From positions 1 through 64,000 of the forward strand of contig DATKOP010000020.1 of assembly GCA_035524595.1 (NCBI GenBank): DNA of 64,000 nt, in the 5' to 3' direction. Below the pieces are notes generated by a model, which saw nothing but the letters and a program-made list of their open reading frames with translations, did not search any database and was not told where the DNA came from. The position numbers were made by a program, and so were the translations under genes. Positions 31,991-40,809 of the stretch are shown here, in pieces. The DNA is from CAIKZZ01 sp035524595. GTDB lineage: Bacteria > Pseudomonadota > Gammaproteobacteria > Steroidobacterales > Steroidobacteraceae. Positions within the stretch are counted from its first letter, which is position 1; each line of letters opens with the position of its first letter.

Positions 31991-33400
31991 TCAGATGCGG
32001 ATGCGCCGCCAGGCGCCGGCGTGCCAGCGCCACCACAGCGAGCTGCCGAGCAGCACGACGTAGGCCACCGACGCCGCCCAGCCGCCGGTCGCGCCGTAGC
32101 CGTACTGCGGCAGGAAGTGCACCCAGCCGCCGCCCGGCGCGAAGGTCACGCTGTGCGCGAGCGGCACCCACACGAGCCAGGACAGCACCGCGACGATCAG
32201 CGCCGGCACGCGCACGTCGCCGGCGCCGCGCAGGCAGAAGTTCGAGCCGACGTTCAGGCCGTCGAAGGCCTGGTAGCAGGCCGCGAGCCAGATCAGCGTC
32301 GAGCCGAGCGCCACCACCTCGCCCGCGTGCGGGTCGGCGGCGTTGACGAACAGCGGCAGCAGCCAAGGGCTCGCGGCCGCGAGCAGGATGCCGATGATGC
32401 CCATGAAGCCCGCCACCACGCCGATGATCGCGTTGCCGACCCGCCGCGCCCAGTCGAGATCGCGCGCCCCGACCGACTGGCCGACGAGGGTCGTGCCCGC
32501 CATGCCGAGGCCGACGCCCGGCATGTAGGCGACCGAGGTCAGCATCATGACGATCTGCGTGGCGGCGCCGGCGACCGTGCCGACGCTGACCAGCATCAGC
32601 TGGAACAGCGCGAGGCCGAGCAGGTCGGCGGTGATGCCGAGGCCCATCGGCAGGCCGACCGCGATCTGGCGCCGGATCGCGGTGCGCCGCCAGCTGAGGT
32701 GCGAGCGGAACTGGCGGCGGGTGCGCGCGTCGAGGAAGTACGCGAGCGCGACGACGAGCCCCGCGACCTCGGCCGCGACCGTGCCCCAGGCGGAGCCGGC
32801 GATGCCGAGGCCGAGGCCGAACATGAAGAACTGGTTGAAGGGCACGTTGGTCACGGCCATCACCAGCGTCACGACGAGCGTGAGGCGCGAGCGGCCGATG
32901 CCGTTGAAGAACCCGGTCAGCGACCACACCAGGAGGCCGAGCGGCCCGCCGGCGACGAGCCGCGGCCACCAGTAGGCGAGCGCGAGGCGCTGCACCTCCG
33001 GGTCGAGCCTGAGCGCGTGCAGCAGCGGCGCACCGCAATAGCCGATCGCGACGAACACCGGCACCGACAGGAGCGAGGCGTACAGGCCCGACCAGGCCGC
33101 CTGCGAGGCGCGCGTGTAGCGGCCCGAGCCGTAGGCCTGCGCGGCGAAGGTCTGCGCCGCCAGGCCGACGCCGCCGAGCAGGATGATCGCGCACAGCACC
33201 ACCCAGTAGATCGCGCTCATCGCCGCGGTCGCGGTCGTCGACAGCCGGCTGACGAACCAGGTGTCGGTCAGGTTCAGCACCGACTGCACGGCGCTGTTCG
33301 CCATCAGCGGACCCGCCAGCAGCCAGATGGCACGGTAGTCGACGTGAGTGCGGCCGGCGGCGTCGATGCGCTGCGCGGGGCGGAGCGGGGGCGCGTTCAC
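31991..33400 (-). CDS. MATE-family multidrug/cation antiporter
   Basis: A 469-residue inner-membrane protein with about 12 transmembrane segments in two homologous halves (IWLLAGPLMANSAVQSVLN and the later AVGLPMGLGITADLLGLALF), typical of DinF/NorM MATE exporters that extrude drugs or metabolites with Na+ or H+. The GTG at 33400 overlaps the stop of the GNAT gene upstream (4 bases). Substrate unknown. It ends a coupled xdhC-GNAT-MATE operon. Confidence 0.9.
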   Translation of the reverse strand: MNAPPLRPAQRIDAAGRTHVDYRAIWLLAGPLMANSAVQSVLNLTDTWFVSRLSTTATAAMSAIYWVVLCAIILLGGVGLAAQTFAAQAYGSGRYTRASQAAWSGLYASLLSVPVFVAIGYCGAPLLHALRLDPEVQRLALAYWWPRLVAGGPLGLLVWSLTGFFNGIGRSRLTLVVTLVMAVTNVPFNQFFMFGLGLGIAGSAWGTVAAEVAGLVVALAYFLDARTRRQFRSHLSWRRTAIRRQIAVGLPMGLGITADLLGLALFQLMLVSVGTVAGAATQIVMMLTSVAYMPGVGLGMAGTTLVGQSVGARDLDWARRVGNAIIGVVAGFMGIIGILLAAASPWLLPLFVNAADPHAGEVVALGSTLIWLAACYQAFDGLNVGSNFCLRGAGDVRVPALIVAVLSWLVWVPLAHSVTFAPGGGWVHFLPQYGYGATGGWAASVAYVVLLGSSLWWRWHAGAWRRIRI

Positions 33401-33939
33401 TTGAGCAGCGCGCGCGAGACGATCGTGACGCTCGGGTCGTGCGGGTCGACGTGCAGGTGGAACTTGAGCCGTTGCGCCACCTTCAGCATCTTGGTGTTGA
33501 TCGTCAGCACCGAGCCCTCGATGCGGTGGTAGCCGAGCTGGCGCGCGAGCCGCACCGCCTCGCGCATCAGGATCGTGCCGAGGCCGCGCCCCTGCCACTG
33601 GTCGACGATCGACAGCGCGAACTCGCAGCACGCGCGTCGCTCGGTCGGCACGATCCGCGCGCCGCCGATCATGGTCTCCTCGGTGCCGTGCTCGATGATC
33701 GCGACCGTGATGCCGGCGCGCGCCTCGTGCAGCACATCGACCACGAGCGCCAGCGTCTCCGGCGTCAGGTTCGGCGTCGGCGTCATGAAGCGCAGGTACT
33801 TGCTCTCCTCGGAGAAGCCGTCGAAGTACTGCTGCGCGTGCTTGAGGTCGGCGGCGCGCAGCGGCCGCAGGAACACGCGCGTACCGTCCGGCAGGCGCGC
33901 CGAGCGCGCGTGGTCACGGATCCGCTGGATCAGGTTCAC
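33397..33939 (-). CDS. GNAT-family N-acetyltransferase
   Basis: A 180-residue acetyltransferase domain: VFLRPLRAADLKHAQQYFDG at the N-terminus, the acetyl-CoA-binding loop QWQGRGLGTILMREAV (Q/R-x-x-G-x-G/A) near residue 130, and INTKMLKVAQRLKF after it. The arrangement resembles GNAT domains found at the end of acyl-CoA synthetase-type protein acetylases, but here it stands alone. The GTG start overlaps the xdhC stop by 4 bases and the stop overlaps the MATE start. The acceptor is not predictable. Confidence 0.82.
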   Translation of the reverse strand: MNLIQRIRDHARSARLPDGTRVFLRPLRAADLKHAQQYFDGFSEESKYLRFMTPTPNLTPETLALVVDVLHEARAGITVAIIEHGTEETMIGGARIVPTERRACCEFALSIVDQWQGRGLGTILMREAVRLARQLGYHRIEGSVLTINTKMLKVAQRLKFHLHVDPHDPSVTIVSRALLK

Positions 33940-35015
33940 GACGCGCGCGCCGGCTGCGAGCTCGGGCCGCCGGGACGCCCGGCGGCGAGCGCGTGCAGCT
34001 CGGCGGCGATCGCGAGCGCGATGCCCTCGGGCGTGACCGCACCGAGGTCGAGCCCCACCGGCCCGTGCAGCCGCGGCGCGAGCGCGCGCGCCGCCGGGCC
34101 GAGCTGCGCCAGCAGCCGCTCGCGGCGCGGCCGCGGGCCGAGCAGGCCGACGTGCGCGACCGGGCTCGCGGCCAGAGCCGCGAGGTAGGCGCCGTCGCTC
34201 GGCAGGTGATGGCTCATGACCACGGCGGCGAAGTAGCGGCCGAGGTCGAGCCGCGCCGCGAGCTCGGCGGCCGGCCCGACGCTCACCGAGGCGCGCGCGA
34301 AGCGCGCCGGGTCGCCGTACGCGGGCCGGTGGTCGGCCACCGTGACCGCGAAGCGCAGCATGCCGAGCTGCGCGACCAGCGGCTCGGCGTCCGGTCCCGC
34401 GCCGCAGATCAGCACCTGCGGCGGCGGCGCGAGGAACTGCACCCAGGCCTCGCGCTCGCCGGCCTCGAGCTGCCAGCGCAGGTGCTGCGAGCTCTCGGTC
34501 GCGACCACCGTCGCGCAGGTCTCGGCGAGCGCCGCCGGCAGCGGTGCGCCCGCGGCCGCGGGCCAGCTGCGGGTGCCGAGCTCGGCGCCCGGTGCGACGT
34601 GCACGACCGCGAGCGCCGCGGCGCGCCCGGCGGCGAGCGCGGTGCCGGCCGCCGCCAGCGCCGCCACCGCGGCGCTGCCGGGCACGGCCGGCTCGACGAG
34701 GATCCGCATCGCGCCCTCGCAGCCGGCGCCGATGCCGAACACGAGGTCGTCGTCGCCGCGCATGTCGTACTCGACGATGCGCGGCACGCCGGCGGCGATC
34801 ACCGCGAGCGCATGCTCGCGCAGGTCCTGCTCGAGGCAGCCGCCGCTCAGGAGGCCGGTGAGGCGCCCGTCGGCCTCGATCAGCATGCGCGCGCCGGCCT
34901 TGCGGTAGGTCGAGCCGGCGGTTGCGACGATGGTCGCCAGCACGGCCGGCGCGTGCACGACCGACAGGCGCTCGAGCAGCGTCTCGAGGCTGGTATCCAG
35001 GCGCAGGACGGGCAT
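33936..35015 (-). CDS. xdhC: XdhC-family molybdenum-cofactor chaperone
   Basis: A 359-residue XdhC/CoxI protein. Its N-terminal domain has STYRKAGARMLIEADGRLTG and LSGGCLEQDLREHA, and the Rossmann domain starts at VLICGAGPDAEPLVAQL (about residue 205) and includes VVMSHHLPSDGAYL and HVGLLGPRPRRERL. XdhC binds Moco, promotes its sulfuration and delivers it to xanthine dehydrogenase-type enzymes. No molybdenum hydroxylase gene is in the window, so its client is elsewhere. First gene of the overlapping xdhC-GNAT-MATE unit; divergent from the reductase at 35126. Confidence 0.9.
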   Translation of the reverse strand: MPVLRLDTSLETLLERLSVVHAPAVLATIVATAGSTYRKAGARMLIEADGRLTGLLSGGCLEQDLREHALAVIAAGVPRIVEYDMRGDDDLVFGIGAGCEGAMRILVEPAVPGSAAVAALAAAGTALAAGRAAALAVVHVAPGAELGTRSWPAAAGAPLPAALAETCATVVATESSQHLRWQLEAGEREAWVQFLAPPPQVLICGAGPDAEPLVAQLGMLRFAVTVADHRPAYGDPARFARASVSVGPAAELAARLDLGRYFAAVVMSHHLPSDGAYLAALAASPVAHVGLLGPRPRRERLLAQLGPAARALAPRLHGPVGLDLGAVTPEGIALAIAAELHALAAGRPGGPSSQPARAS

Positions 35016-35125
35016 GAGCGGAATCGTAGCATTGCGCCGCGCGCGGCGCGGCCGGGGCTTGCCGCGCCGTGTAAAATCGCAGCCCCCGCCGCGGCTGCGC
35101 GGCCGGTTGCCACCGGAGATCCGCA

Positions 35126-36166
35126 GTGCCAGACAACGCCAACGCCATCAGCACCGAGGCCCTGATCATCGGCGCCGGGCCCTGCGGCCTGTTCCAGGTC
35201 TTCGAGCTCGGCCTGCTCGGCATCAAGGCGCACATCGTCGACACGCTGGCGGCGGCCGGCGGCCAGTGCACCGAGCTCTACCCGGACAAGCCGATCTACG
35301 ACATCCCGGCGCTGCCGGTGTGCGGCGCGCAGGAGCTGGTCGACCGGCTGCTGCAGCAGATCAAGCCCTTCGGCGCCGAGTTCCACCTCGGCGAGGAGGT
35401 GCTCGAGCTGGTGCGCGACGCGGGCGGGCGGCGCTTCCGGGTGCGCACCTCGCAGGGCACGCTGTTCGACGCCGGCGCGGTCGTGATCGCCGGCGGCGTC
35501 GGCTCGTTCCAGCCACGGCGCCTCGTCGTCGACGGCGCCGAGGCGCTCGAGGGCCGCACGCTGCACTACAAGGTGCGCCGTGCCGAGGACTTCCACGGCC
35601 AGCGGCTGCTGATCCTCGGCGGCGGCGACTCGGCGCTCGACTGGACCGTGAACCTGGCCGGCAAGGCGGCGGCGCTGACGCTGGTGCACCGGCGCGCGGA
35701 ATTTCGCGCCGCGCCGGCCACGGTCGCGCGCATGCGCGAGCTCGAGGCCGCCGGCCGGCTCCGCTACCACGAGGGCCTGGTGCAGCGGCTCGACGTGCGC
35801 GACGGCGTGCTCGCCGGCGTCGAGCTCAAGCTCGCGGACGGGCGCGCGGCGCGCGTCGACTGCGAGCAGGTGCTGGCGTTCTTCGGCCTGCACCCGAAGC
35901 TCGGGCCGATCGCCGACTGGGGGCTCGCGCTCGACAAGAAGGCCATCCGGGTCGACACCGAGAAGTTCCAGTCGAGCGAGCCGGGCGTGTTCGCGGTCGG
36001 CGACATCAACACCTACGCCGGCAAGAAGAAGCTGATCCTGTCGGGCTTCCACGAGGCGGCGCTGGCCGCCTTCGGCGTGCAGTCGTGGCTGTACCCCGAC
36101 AAGAAGCAGTTCCTGCAGTACACCACCACGAGTCCGATCATGCAGAAGCGCCTCGGCGTCGCCTGA
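35126..36166 (+). CDS. Ferredoxin/flavodoxin-NADP+ reductase, thioredoxin reductase-like
   Basis: A 346-residue FAD/NADPH enzyme of the TrxR-like ferredoxin-NADP+ reductase group. FAD-binding motifs: IIGAGPCGLFQVFELGL at the N-terminus and GVFAVGDINTYAGKKKLILS at the C-terminal side. NADPH-binding: LLILGGGDSALDWTVNLAG. There is no CxxC redox pair, which separates it from thioredoxin reductase. GTG start with GGAGAT upstream; MPDNANAISTEALIIG fits the family. A TAAAAT at 35072-35077 could be a -10 box but has no good -35 partner. Confidence 0.92.
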   Translation: MPDNANAISTEALIIGAGPCGLFQVFELGLLGIKAHIVDTLAAAGGQCTELYPDKPIYDIPALPVCGAQELVDRLLQQIKPFGAEFHLGEEVLELVRDAGGRRFRVRTSQGTLFDAGAVVIAGGVGSFQPRRLVVDGAEALEGRTLHYKVRRAEDFHGQRLLILGGGDSALDWTVNLAGKAAALTLVHRRAEFRAAPATVARMRELEAAGRLRYHEGLVQRLDVRDGVLAGVELKLADGRAARVDCEQVLAFFGLHPKLGPIADWGLALDKKAIRVDTEKFQSSEPGVFAVGDINTYAGKKKLILSGFHEAALAAFGVQSWLYPDKKQFLQYTTTSPIMQKRLGVA

Positions 36167-36209
36167 GCGGGCCCGGCGCAGCCGCGCCGACCACGCTAAG
36201 ATCGCCGCC

Positions 36210-37085
36210 ATGGACCAGCGACTCGCCGACGTGCTCTCGGTCCTCGAGCTCGAAGCGCTCGAGGTCAACCTGTTCCGCGGCGAGAGCCGCGACATCGGCA
36301 GCCCGCAGGTGTTCGGCGGCCAGGTGCTCGGCCAGGCGCTGGTGGCCGCCTACCGGACCGTCGAGGCGCGCGAGTGCCACTCGCTGCACGCCTACTTCCT
36401 GCGCCGCGGCGACTTCAACGCGCCGATCGTCTACCAGGTGGACCGCAGCCGCGACGGCCACAGCTTCACCAGCCGGCGCGTGGTCGCGATCCAGCACGGC
36501 GAGCAGATCTTCCACATGTCGTGCTCCTTCCAGGTGGCCGAGGCCGGCATGGAGCACTCGGCGGCGATGCCGGACGTGCCGCCGCCCGAGGGCCTGGCCG
36601 ACTTCGAGTCGTACCACGAGGAGATCCTCGCCGACCTGCCGGAGAAGGTGCGGCGCTTCTTCGAGCACCGCCGGCCGTTCGAGTTCCGCCCGGTGCGGCG
36701 CCCGAACTACCTCAACCCCGTGCCGCTGCCGCCCGCGAAGCAGGTCTGGTTCCGGGCGGTCGACCGCCTGCCGAGCGACGACGCCTGGATGCACCGCTGC
36801 CTGCTGGCCTACGTCTCCGACTACAACCTGCTCGACACCGCGACGCTGCCGCACGCCACCTCGTTCCTGCACCTGCAGATGGCCAGCATCGATCACGCGA
36901 TGTGGTTCCACCGGCCGTTCCGCGCCGACGAGTGGCTGCTGTACGCGGTCGACAGCCCGAGCGCGTCGGGGGCGCGCGGCTTCGCGCGCGGCAGCATCTA
37001 CACGCGCGACGGGCGCCTGGTCGCGAGCACCGCGCAGGAAGGGCTGATCCGGCCGCGCGAGGCGAGCGGGCCGCCGGCCGGCTGA
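36210..37085 (+). CDS. tesB: Acyl-CoA thioesterase II
   Basis: A 291-residue TesB: two hot-dog domains, with SPQVFGGQVLGQALVAAYRT in the first and YVSDYNLLDTATLPH and DEWLLYAVDSPSASGARGFA in the second. The catalytic Asp (SDYNLLD), Ser/Thr and Gln (STAQEGLIR near the end) of the family are all visible. It hydrolyses medium- and long-chain acyl-CoAs. Length is typical (E. coli 286). It follows the reductase by 43 bases and converges on the DUF748 gene. Confidence 0.95.
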   Translation: MDQRLADVLSVLELEALEVNLFRGESRDIGSPQVFGGQVLGQALVAAYRTVEARECHSLHAYFLRRGDFNAPIVYQVDRSRDGHSFTSRRVVAIQHGEQIFHMSCSFQVAEAGMEHSAAMPDVPPPEGLADFESYHEEILADLPEKVRRFFEHRRPFEFRPVRRPNYLNPVPLPPAKQVWFRAVDRLPSDDAWMHRCLLAYVSDYNLLDTATLPHATSFLHLQMASIDHAMWFHRPFRADEWLLYAVDSPSASGARGFARGSIYTRDGRLVASTAQEGLIRPREASGPPAG

Positions 37086-37099
37086 GCGGCGCGCCGCCG

Positions 37100-37115
37100 C
37101 CGCCGCACGCGGCGG
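37100..37115. terminator. Short GC hairpin between convergent tesB and DUF748 genes
   Basis: CCGCCG-CACG-CGGCGG sits in the 30-base space between two convergent stops, a natural place for a bidirectional end of transcription. No T-run on either side, so support is weak. Confidence 0.3.
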
Positions 37116-40100
37116 TCAGCGGAGCGCGAGCTCCATCCGCACCGGGCCGCTGCTCGCCGCGAGCGGCGCCGACTTGATCACGAACACGCGCGCCGGGTCG
37201 ATGCCGGTGCCGTCGAGCAGCGCCGACTGGACCGCGCCGGCACGCGCCTGCGCGAGCGCGTCGAGGTCGGCCGGCGCCGGGCTGAAGCGCGGCTTGAGCT
37301 GGCCCTCGAGCCAGGCGATCGCGGCGAGGTTCGGGTCGGGCGCCGGCGCGTCCTTCGCGGCGGCCGGCGGCGCCGGCACCTCGGCGCGGTGGCCGAAGGC
37401 CTCCTTGTAGGCGTCCTCGAGCAGCGCGCGATAGTCCTTCGGCGTCGCCAGCAGCCGCTCGACCGCACCCGGCTCGGCGGCGTGGCTGCCGAGGCGGCGC
37501 GTGGCGCGCGCGGCGAGGTCGGCGTGCCAGCGCTGCTCGGCGAGCGCCGCGCCGTCGAGCGCCGGGGCCGCGACCTGCGGCAGGTCGACGTTCAGCGCCG
37601 GCCGGGCGTCGAGCGCCTTGACGAGCGCCGCGACCTTGCCGCGCGCCGGCTCGTCGAGCGCGGCGCTGCCGGCCGCGAAGTCGACGTAGGAGAGATCCTC
37701 GCCGCCGCCGAACAGCTTGCCGAGCAGCGCGAACGGCGCCGTGACCACCTTCTCGATGATGTTGACGAACACCTTCCAGACGATCGGCCCGATCCGGAAC
37801 TTCGGGTCGTCGAGGCTGCCGGTGACCGGCAGGTCGAGGTCGATGACGCCGTTGCGGTCCTTGAGCAGCGCGACCGCGAGCTTGACCGGCATGCTGGTGG
37901 CATCGGGGCTGTCGACCTTCTCGCCGAGCTGCAGCTGGTTGACCACGATGCGGTGGTCGGCGGTGAGCTTGCGGTCCTCGATCAGGTAGTTGAGGTCCAC
38001 CGACAGCTTGCCCTTCTCGATGCGGTAGCCGGCGAACTTGCCGGAGTACGGCGACAGCACGCCGAGCTCGACGTTCTTGAACGTCATCTTGACGTTGGTG
38101 TACGCGACGGCCGCGAGGAAGTTCACCTGGCCGGTGATCGACACCGGCGCGTAGCGGTCGATCTTGCCCTCGATCTGGATGTCGGCGCGCGCATCCGGCT
38201 GGCCGCTCAGCCCCTTGATCGTGCCGTTCAGCTCCTGGATGCCGGTCACGACGTTCGGCTTGATCGAGAAGTCGGCGAAGTTCATCGAGCCGTCGGCGAC
38301 CCGCACGATCCCGATCTCGAGCGGCAGCGCGGCGGGCGGCGGCGCGGCGCGCGCGCCGGCGCCGGGCCGGGCCTTCGGCTTCGCGGCCGGCGCGGCGCTC
38401 GGCGGCGGCGGCTCCGGCAGCGTCGCGACCAGCGTCGTCGGCGCCGCGGCCGGCGCCGCCGGCGTCACGACCGGCGGCGGCGCATTCGGCTTCAGCACGG
38501 CCGCGACGTTCGTGAGCCCGTCCGAGCCGATGATCACGCGCGCATAGGGCTCGCGCACCTGCAGCTCGCGGATCTTGAGCGCGAGCGGCGTGCTCTGGGC
38601 GCGGATGCCGAGCAGCCGCAGGCTGCGCCACTTGACGAAGTCCTCCTCGAGCGCGTTGTCGACCGTGCGCAGCCCGTCCACGGCGGCATCGCCCTGAAAG
38701 CCGACGCTGCCGCCGGCGCCGGCGGTGACGGTGCCCTTGGCGCTCGCCGTGCCGCTCTTGAGCGTCATGGCGGTGCTCGCCTCGAGGTAGGGCTGCAGCG
38801 CCGCGAGCCCGAGCGCGCTGGCGTCGACGGCGAAGCTGGCCGCCAGCGGGTCGACCGCGAGCGTGCCCTGGGCCTGCAGCCGCCCGTCGCCGTTGACCCG
38901 GGCATCGACGCTGATCCTCAGCGGCCCCGCGGCCGGGATCGCGAAGCCGGCGACGCTGACCTCGAGCGGCGCGACGTGAAAGCTCGCCGGCCGGGCGGGC
39001 ACGCGGTCCTCGAACGTCAGGTCCCCGCCCGTCAGCCTGACGTCCGGCACCTGCACGGTCCACGACGCCGCGGCCGGCGCCGGTGCGCCCGCCGGCGCGG
39101 CCGCGGTCGTCGCCGGTGCCGGTGCCGGTGCCGGCGCCGAAGGCGCGGCTGCGGGCGTGTTCGCGGAGGTCGCGAGCGCCGCCCGGAACAGGCGCAGGAG
39201 GTTGAGCGTGCCGTCGCGGTCGCGCCAGGAGGTGACCGCCGGCCGCTCGATGAGCACGTGCTCGACGACGACGCTCGCCTTGGCGAGGTCGAGCGTGGTC
39301 CCGGTCACCGCGAGGCGCGGCACCCGGACCCAGCTGTCGGCGGTGCCCTTGGCGCGCAGCGCGAGGTCGGTGCCGGTGAGGTCGGCGACCCGCACCGTGA
39401 GCACGAGCCCGGCGCCCTGCTCGGCGACGCGGTAGCTGCCGCTGATGCTGAACGCGCCCTCGGCGAGGTCCACCGGCAGCACCGCGGGCGCCACCTCGCC
39501 GATCGTGCGCGCCGTGAGCCCGCCAACCTTGAACTCGCCCTGCGACTCGATCACCGGGTCGAGTCCGAAGGTACCCTGCCAGTCGAGCGTCTCGCCGAGC
39601 GTCGAGCGCGCCGCGAGGTGGTAGGCATTGCCTTCGCTGCGGGTGCTGAAGTCGCGCAGCGTGAACGTGATCGGCTTGAGCGTGACGTCGAGCGCGGTGC
39701 GGCCGCTCTGGTCGACGAAGCTCGTCTCGCCGCCGCGGACCGCGAGCTCGTCGATCCACAGCCGCGGTGGCTTGGCGTTGGGCTGCGGGTTCGGCGCCGG
39801 TGGCGGCACCAGGTCGAGCAGGTTGATGCGGCCGTCGGCGCGGCGCACCAGGCGCACGCGCGGCTCGTCGAGCGCGATCGCCCGGAAATCCGCCCCGCCG
39901 CGCAGCACCGACAGCAGCTCGAGGTTGACGTACAGCCGCGTGAAGCCGATCAGCGGCGCGCCGTCGGCGTCCGGCACCGCGAAGCGGTCGACCGTGAGCT
40001 CGAGCGTGAACGGGTTGAAGGCGACGTGGCCGAGCTCGACCTGGCGGTGGTAGTGGCTCGCGAAGTAGTCGCGCACGCCGCTGGCGAGCAGCCGCGGCAC

Positions 40101-40193
40101 GAGCCAGAAGCCCGCCGCCGCGTACAGCGCGACGACGGCCAGGGTCACGACCCACGTCCGTGGGCTCCTCAGGAAGCGTGGCAGCGTCGGCAT
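37116..40193 (-). CDS. AsmA-like DUF748 envelope protein
   Basis: A 1025-residue protein anchored by one N-terminal membrane segment (WVVTLAVVALYAAAGFWLV), with the rest predicted periplasmic and rich in beta-strands. It shows DUF748/AsmA-like signatures: ELGHVAFNPFTLELTVDRFA, YVNLELLSVLRGG, and a C-terminal stretch FAAGSAALDEPARGKVAALV resembling an OmpA-like start. Two Pro/Ala-rich linkers (near residues 345-375 and 600-645) separate strand-rich blocks. AsmA-type proteins are thought to bridge the periplasm and carry lipids; the function of DUF748 members is not established. Confidence 0.87.
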   Translation of the reverse strand: MPTLPRFLRSPRTWVVTLAVVALYAAAGFWLVPRLLASGVRDYFASHYHRQVELGHVAFNPFTLELTVDRFAVPDADGAPLIGFTRLYVNLELLSVLRGGADFRAIALDEPRVRLVRRADGRINLLDLVPPPAPNPQPNAKPPRLWIDELAVRGGETSFVDQSGRTALDVTLKPITFTLRDFSTRSEGNAYHLAARSTLGETLDWQGTFGLDPVIESQGEFKVGGLTARTIGEVAPAVLPVDLAEGAFSISGSYRVAEQGAGLVLTVRVADLTGTDLALRAKGTADSWVRVPRLAVTGTTLDLAKASVVVEHVLIERPAVTSWRDRDGTLNLLRLFRAALATSANTPAAAPSAPAPAPAPATTAAAPAGAPAPAAASWTVQVPDVRLTGGDLTFEDRVPARPASFHVAPLEVSVAGFAIPAAGPLRISVDARVNGDGRLQAQGTLAVDPLAASFAVDASALGLAALQPYLEASTAMTLKSGTASAKGTVTAGAGGSVGFQGDAAVDGLRTVDNALEEDFVKWRSLRLLGIRAQSTPLALKIRELQVREPYARVIIGSDGLTNVAAVLKPNAPPPVVTPAAPAAAPTTLVATLPEPPPPSAAPAAKPKARPGAGARAAPPPAALPLEIGIVRVADGSMNFADFSIKPNVVTGIQELNGTIKGLSGQPDARADIQIEGKIDRYAPVSITGQVNFLAAVAYTNVKMTFKNVELGVLSPYSGKFAGYRIEKGKLSVDLNYLIEDRKLTADHRIVVNQLQLGEKVDSPDATSMPVKLAVALLKDRNGVIDLDLPVTGSLDDPKFRIGPIVWKVFVNIIEKVVTAPFALLGKLFGGGEDLSYVDFAAGSAALDEPARGKVAALVKALDARPALNVDLPQVAAPALDGAALAEQRWHADLAARATRRLGSHAAEPGAVERLLATPKDYRALLEDAYKEAFGHRAEVPAPPAAAKDAPAPDPNLAAIAWLEGQLKPRFSPAPADLDALAQARAGAVQSALLDGTGIDPARVFVIKSAPLAASSGPVRMELALR

Positions 40194-40214
40194 CGGCTCA
40201 CCCCAGCGGCGCGG

Positions 40215-40796
40215 TCATGATCGGCGAGCCGGCGCAGCGGCGCAAGGCGGGCCGAGCGCAAGCCAGCGGCGCCGGTCGATCACGTACAGGTGGCAGTCCC
40301 AGCTGCGGCCGCCGACGCGCAGGTGGCGGCGCATCAGACCCTGCCAGACGAGACCCGCGTTCTCGAGCACGCGCCGCGAGCGGTCGTTCTCGATCGCGAC
40401 CACGGCCGACAGTCGTTCGAGGGCCAGCGAGCCGAAGGCGAACGCGACCAGCGCCCGGGCGACCTCGGTGCCGTAGCCGTGGCCCCAGTGGCGCGGCAGC
40501 AGCATGTAGCCGATGTCGGCGGCGCGCGGCCCGGTGAGCGCGAGGTCGCAGGCGCCGATCAGCTTGCCGCCGCGGTTCAGCACCACCGCGAGCTCGTAGC
40601 AGCGGCGGCGCGCCCGGCGTCGCGCGCGCGGCGCCGGCCGGGCGCGGCGCAGTGCCGCCAGCGCCCGGCTCTCGGCGGGTGCGTACTCGCGCACGCGCGC
40701 GTCGCCGGCGAGCGCCTGCAGGGCGTCGACGTCGGCGGCGTCGAACTCCCGCAGCGTCAGGCGCGCGGTCCTGAGCGGTGGTCCGGGGCGGTCCAT
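40215..40796 (-). CDS. RimJ/RimL-type GNAT acetyltransferase
   Basis: A 193-residue GNAT protein: LRTARLTLREFDAADVDALQ is the standard RimJ-like N-terminus, and GYMLLPRHWGHGYGTEVARA carries the acetyl-CoA loop. ALERLSAVVAIENDRSRRVL and GLMRRHLRVGGRSWDC complete the fold. An arginine-rich stretch (about residues 48-66) in the early part is unusual. The ATG at 40796 starts exactly at the family N-terminus; an upstream start would overlap the oxidase gene. Substrate unknown, perhaps a ribosomal protein or small amine. Confidence 0.83.
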   Translation of the reverse strand: MDRPGPPLRTARLTLREFDAADVDALQALAGDARVREYAPAESRALAALRRARPAPRARRRARRRCYELAVVLNRGGKLIGACDLALTGPRAADIGYMLLPRHWGHGYGTEVARALVAFAFGSLALERLSAVVAIENDRSRRVLENAGLVWQGLMRRHLRVGGRSWDCHLYVIDRRRWLALGPPCAAAPARRS

Positions 40797-40809
40797 GGCA
40801 GGCGCGCCG

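Noticed and set aside
29049..32063. A plus-strand open frame of about 1000 codons opposite the TonB receptor
   Set aside because: It is the mirror of the receptor, without recognisable domains or a start signal.
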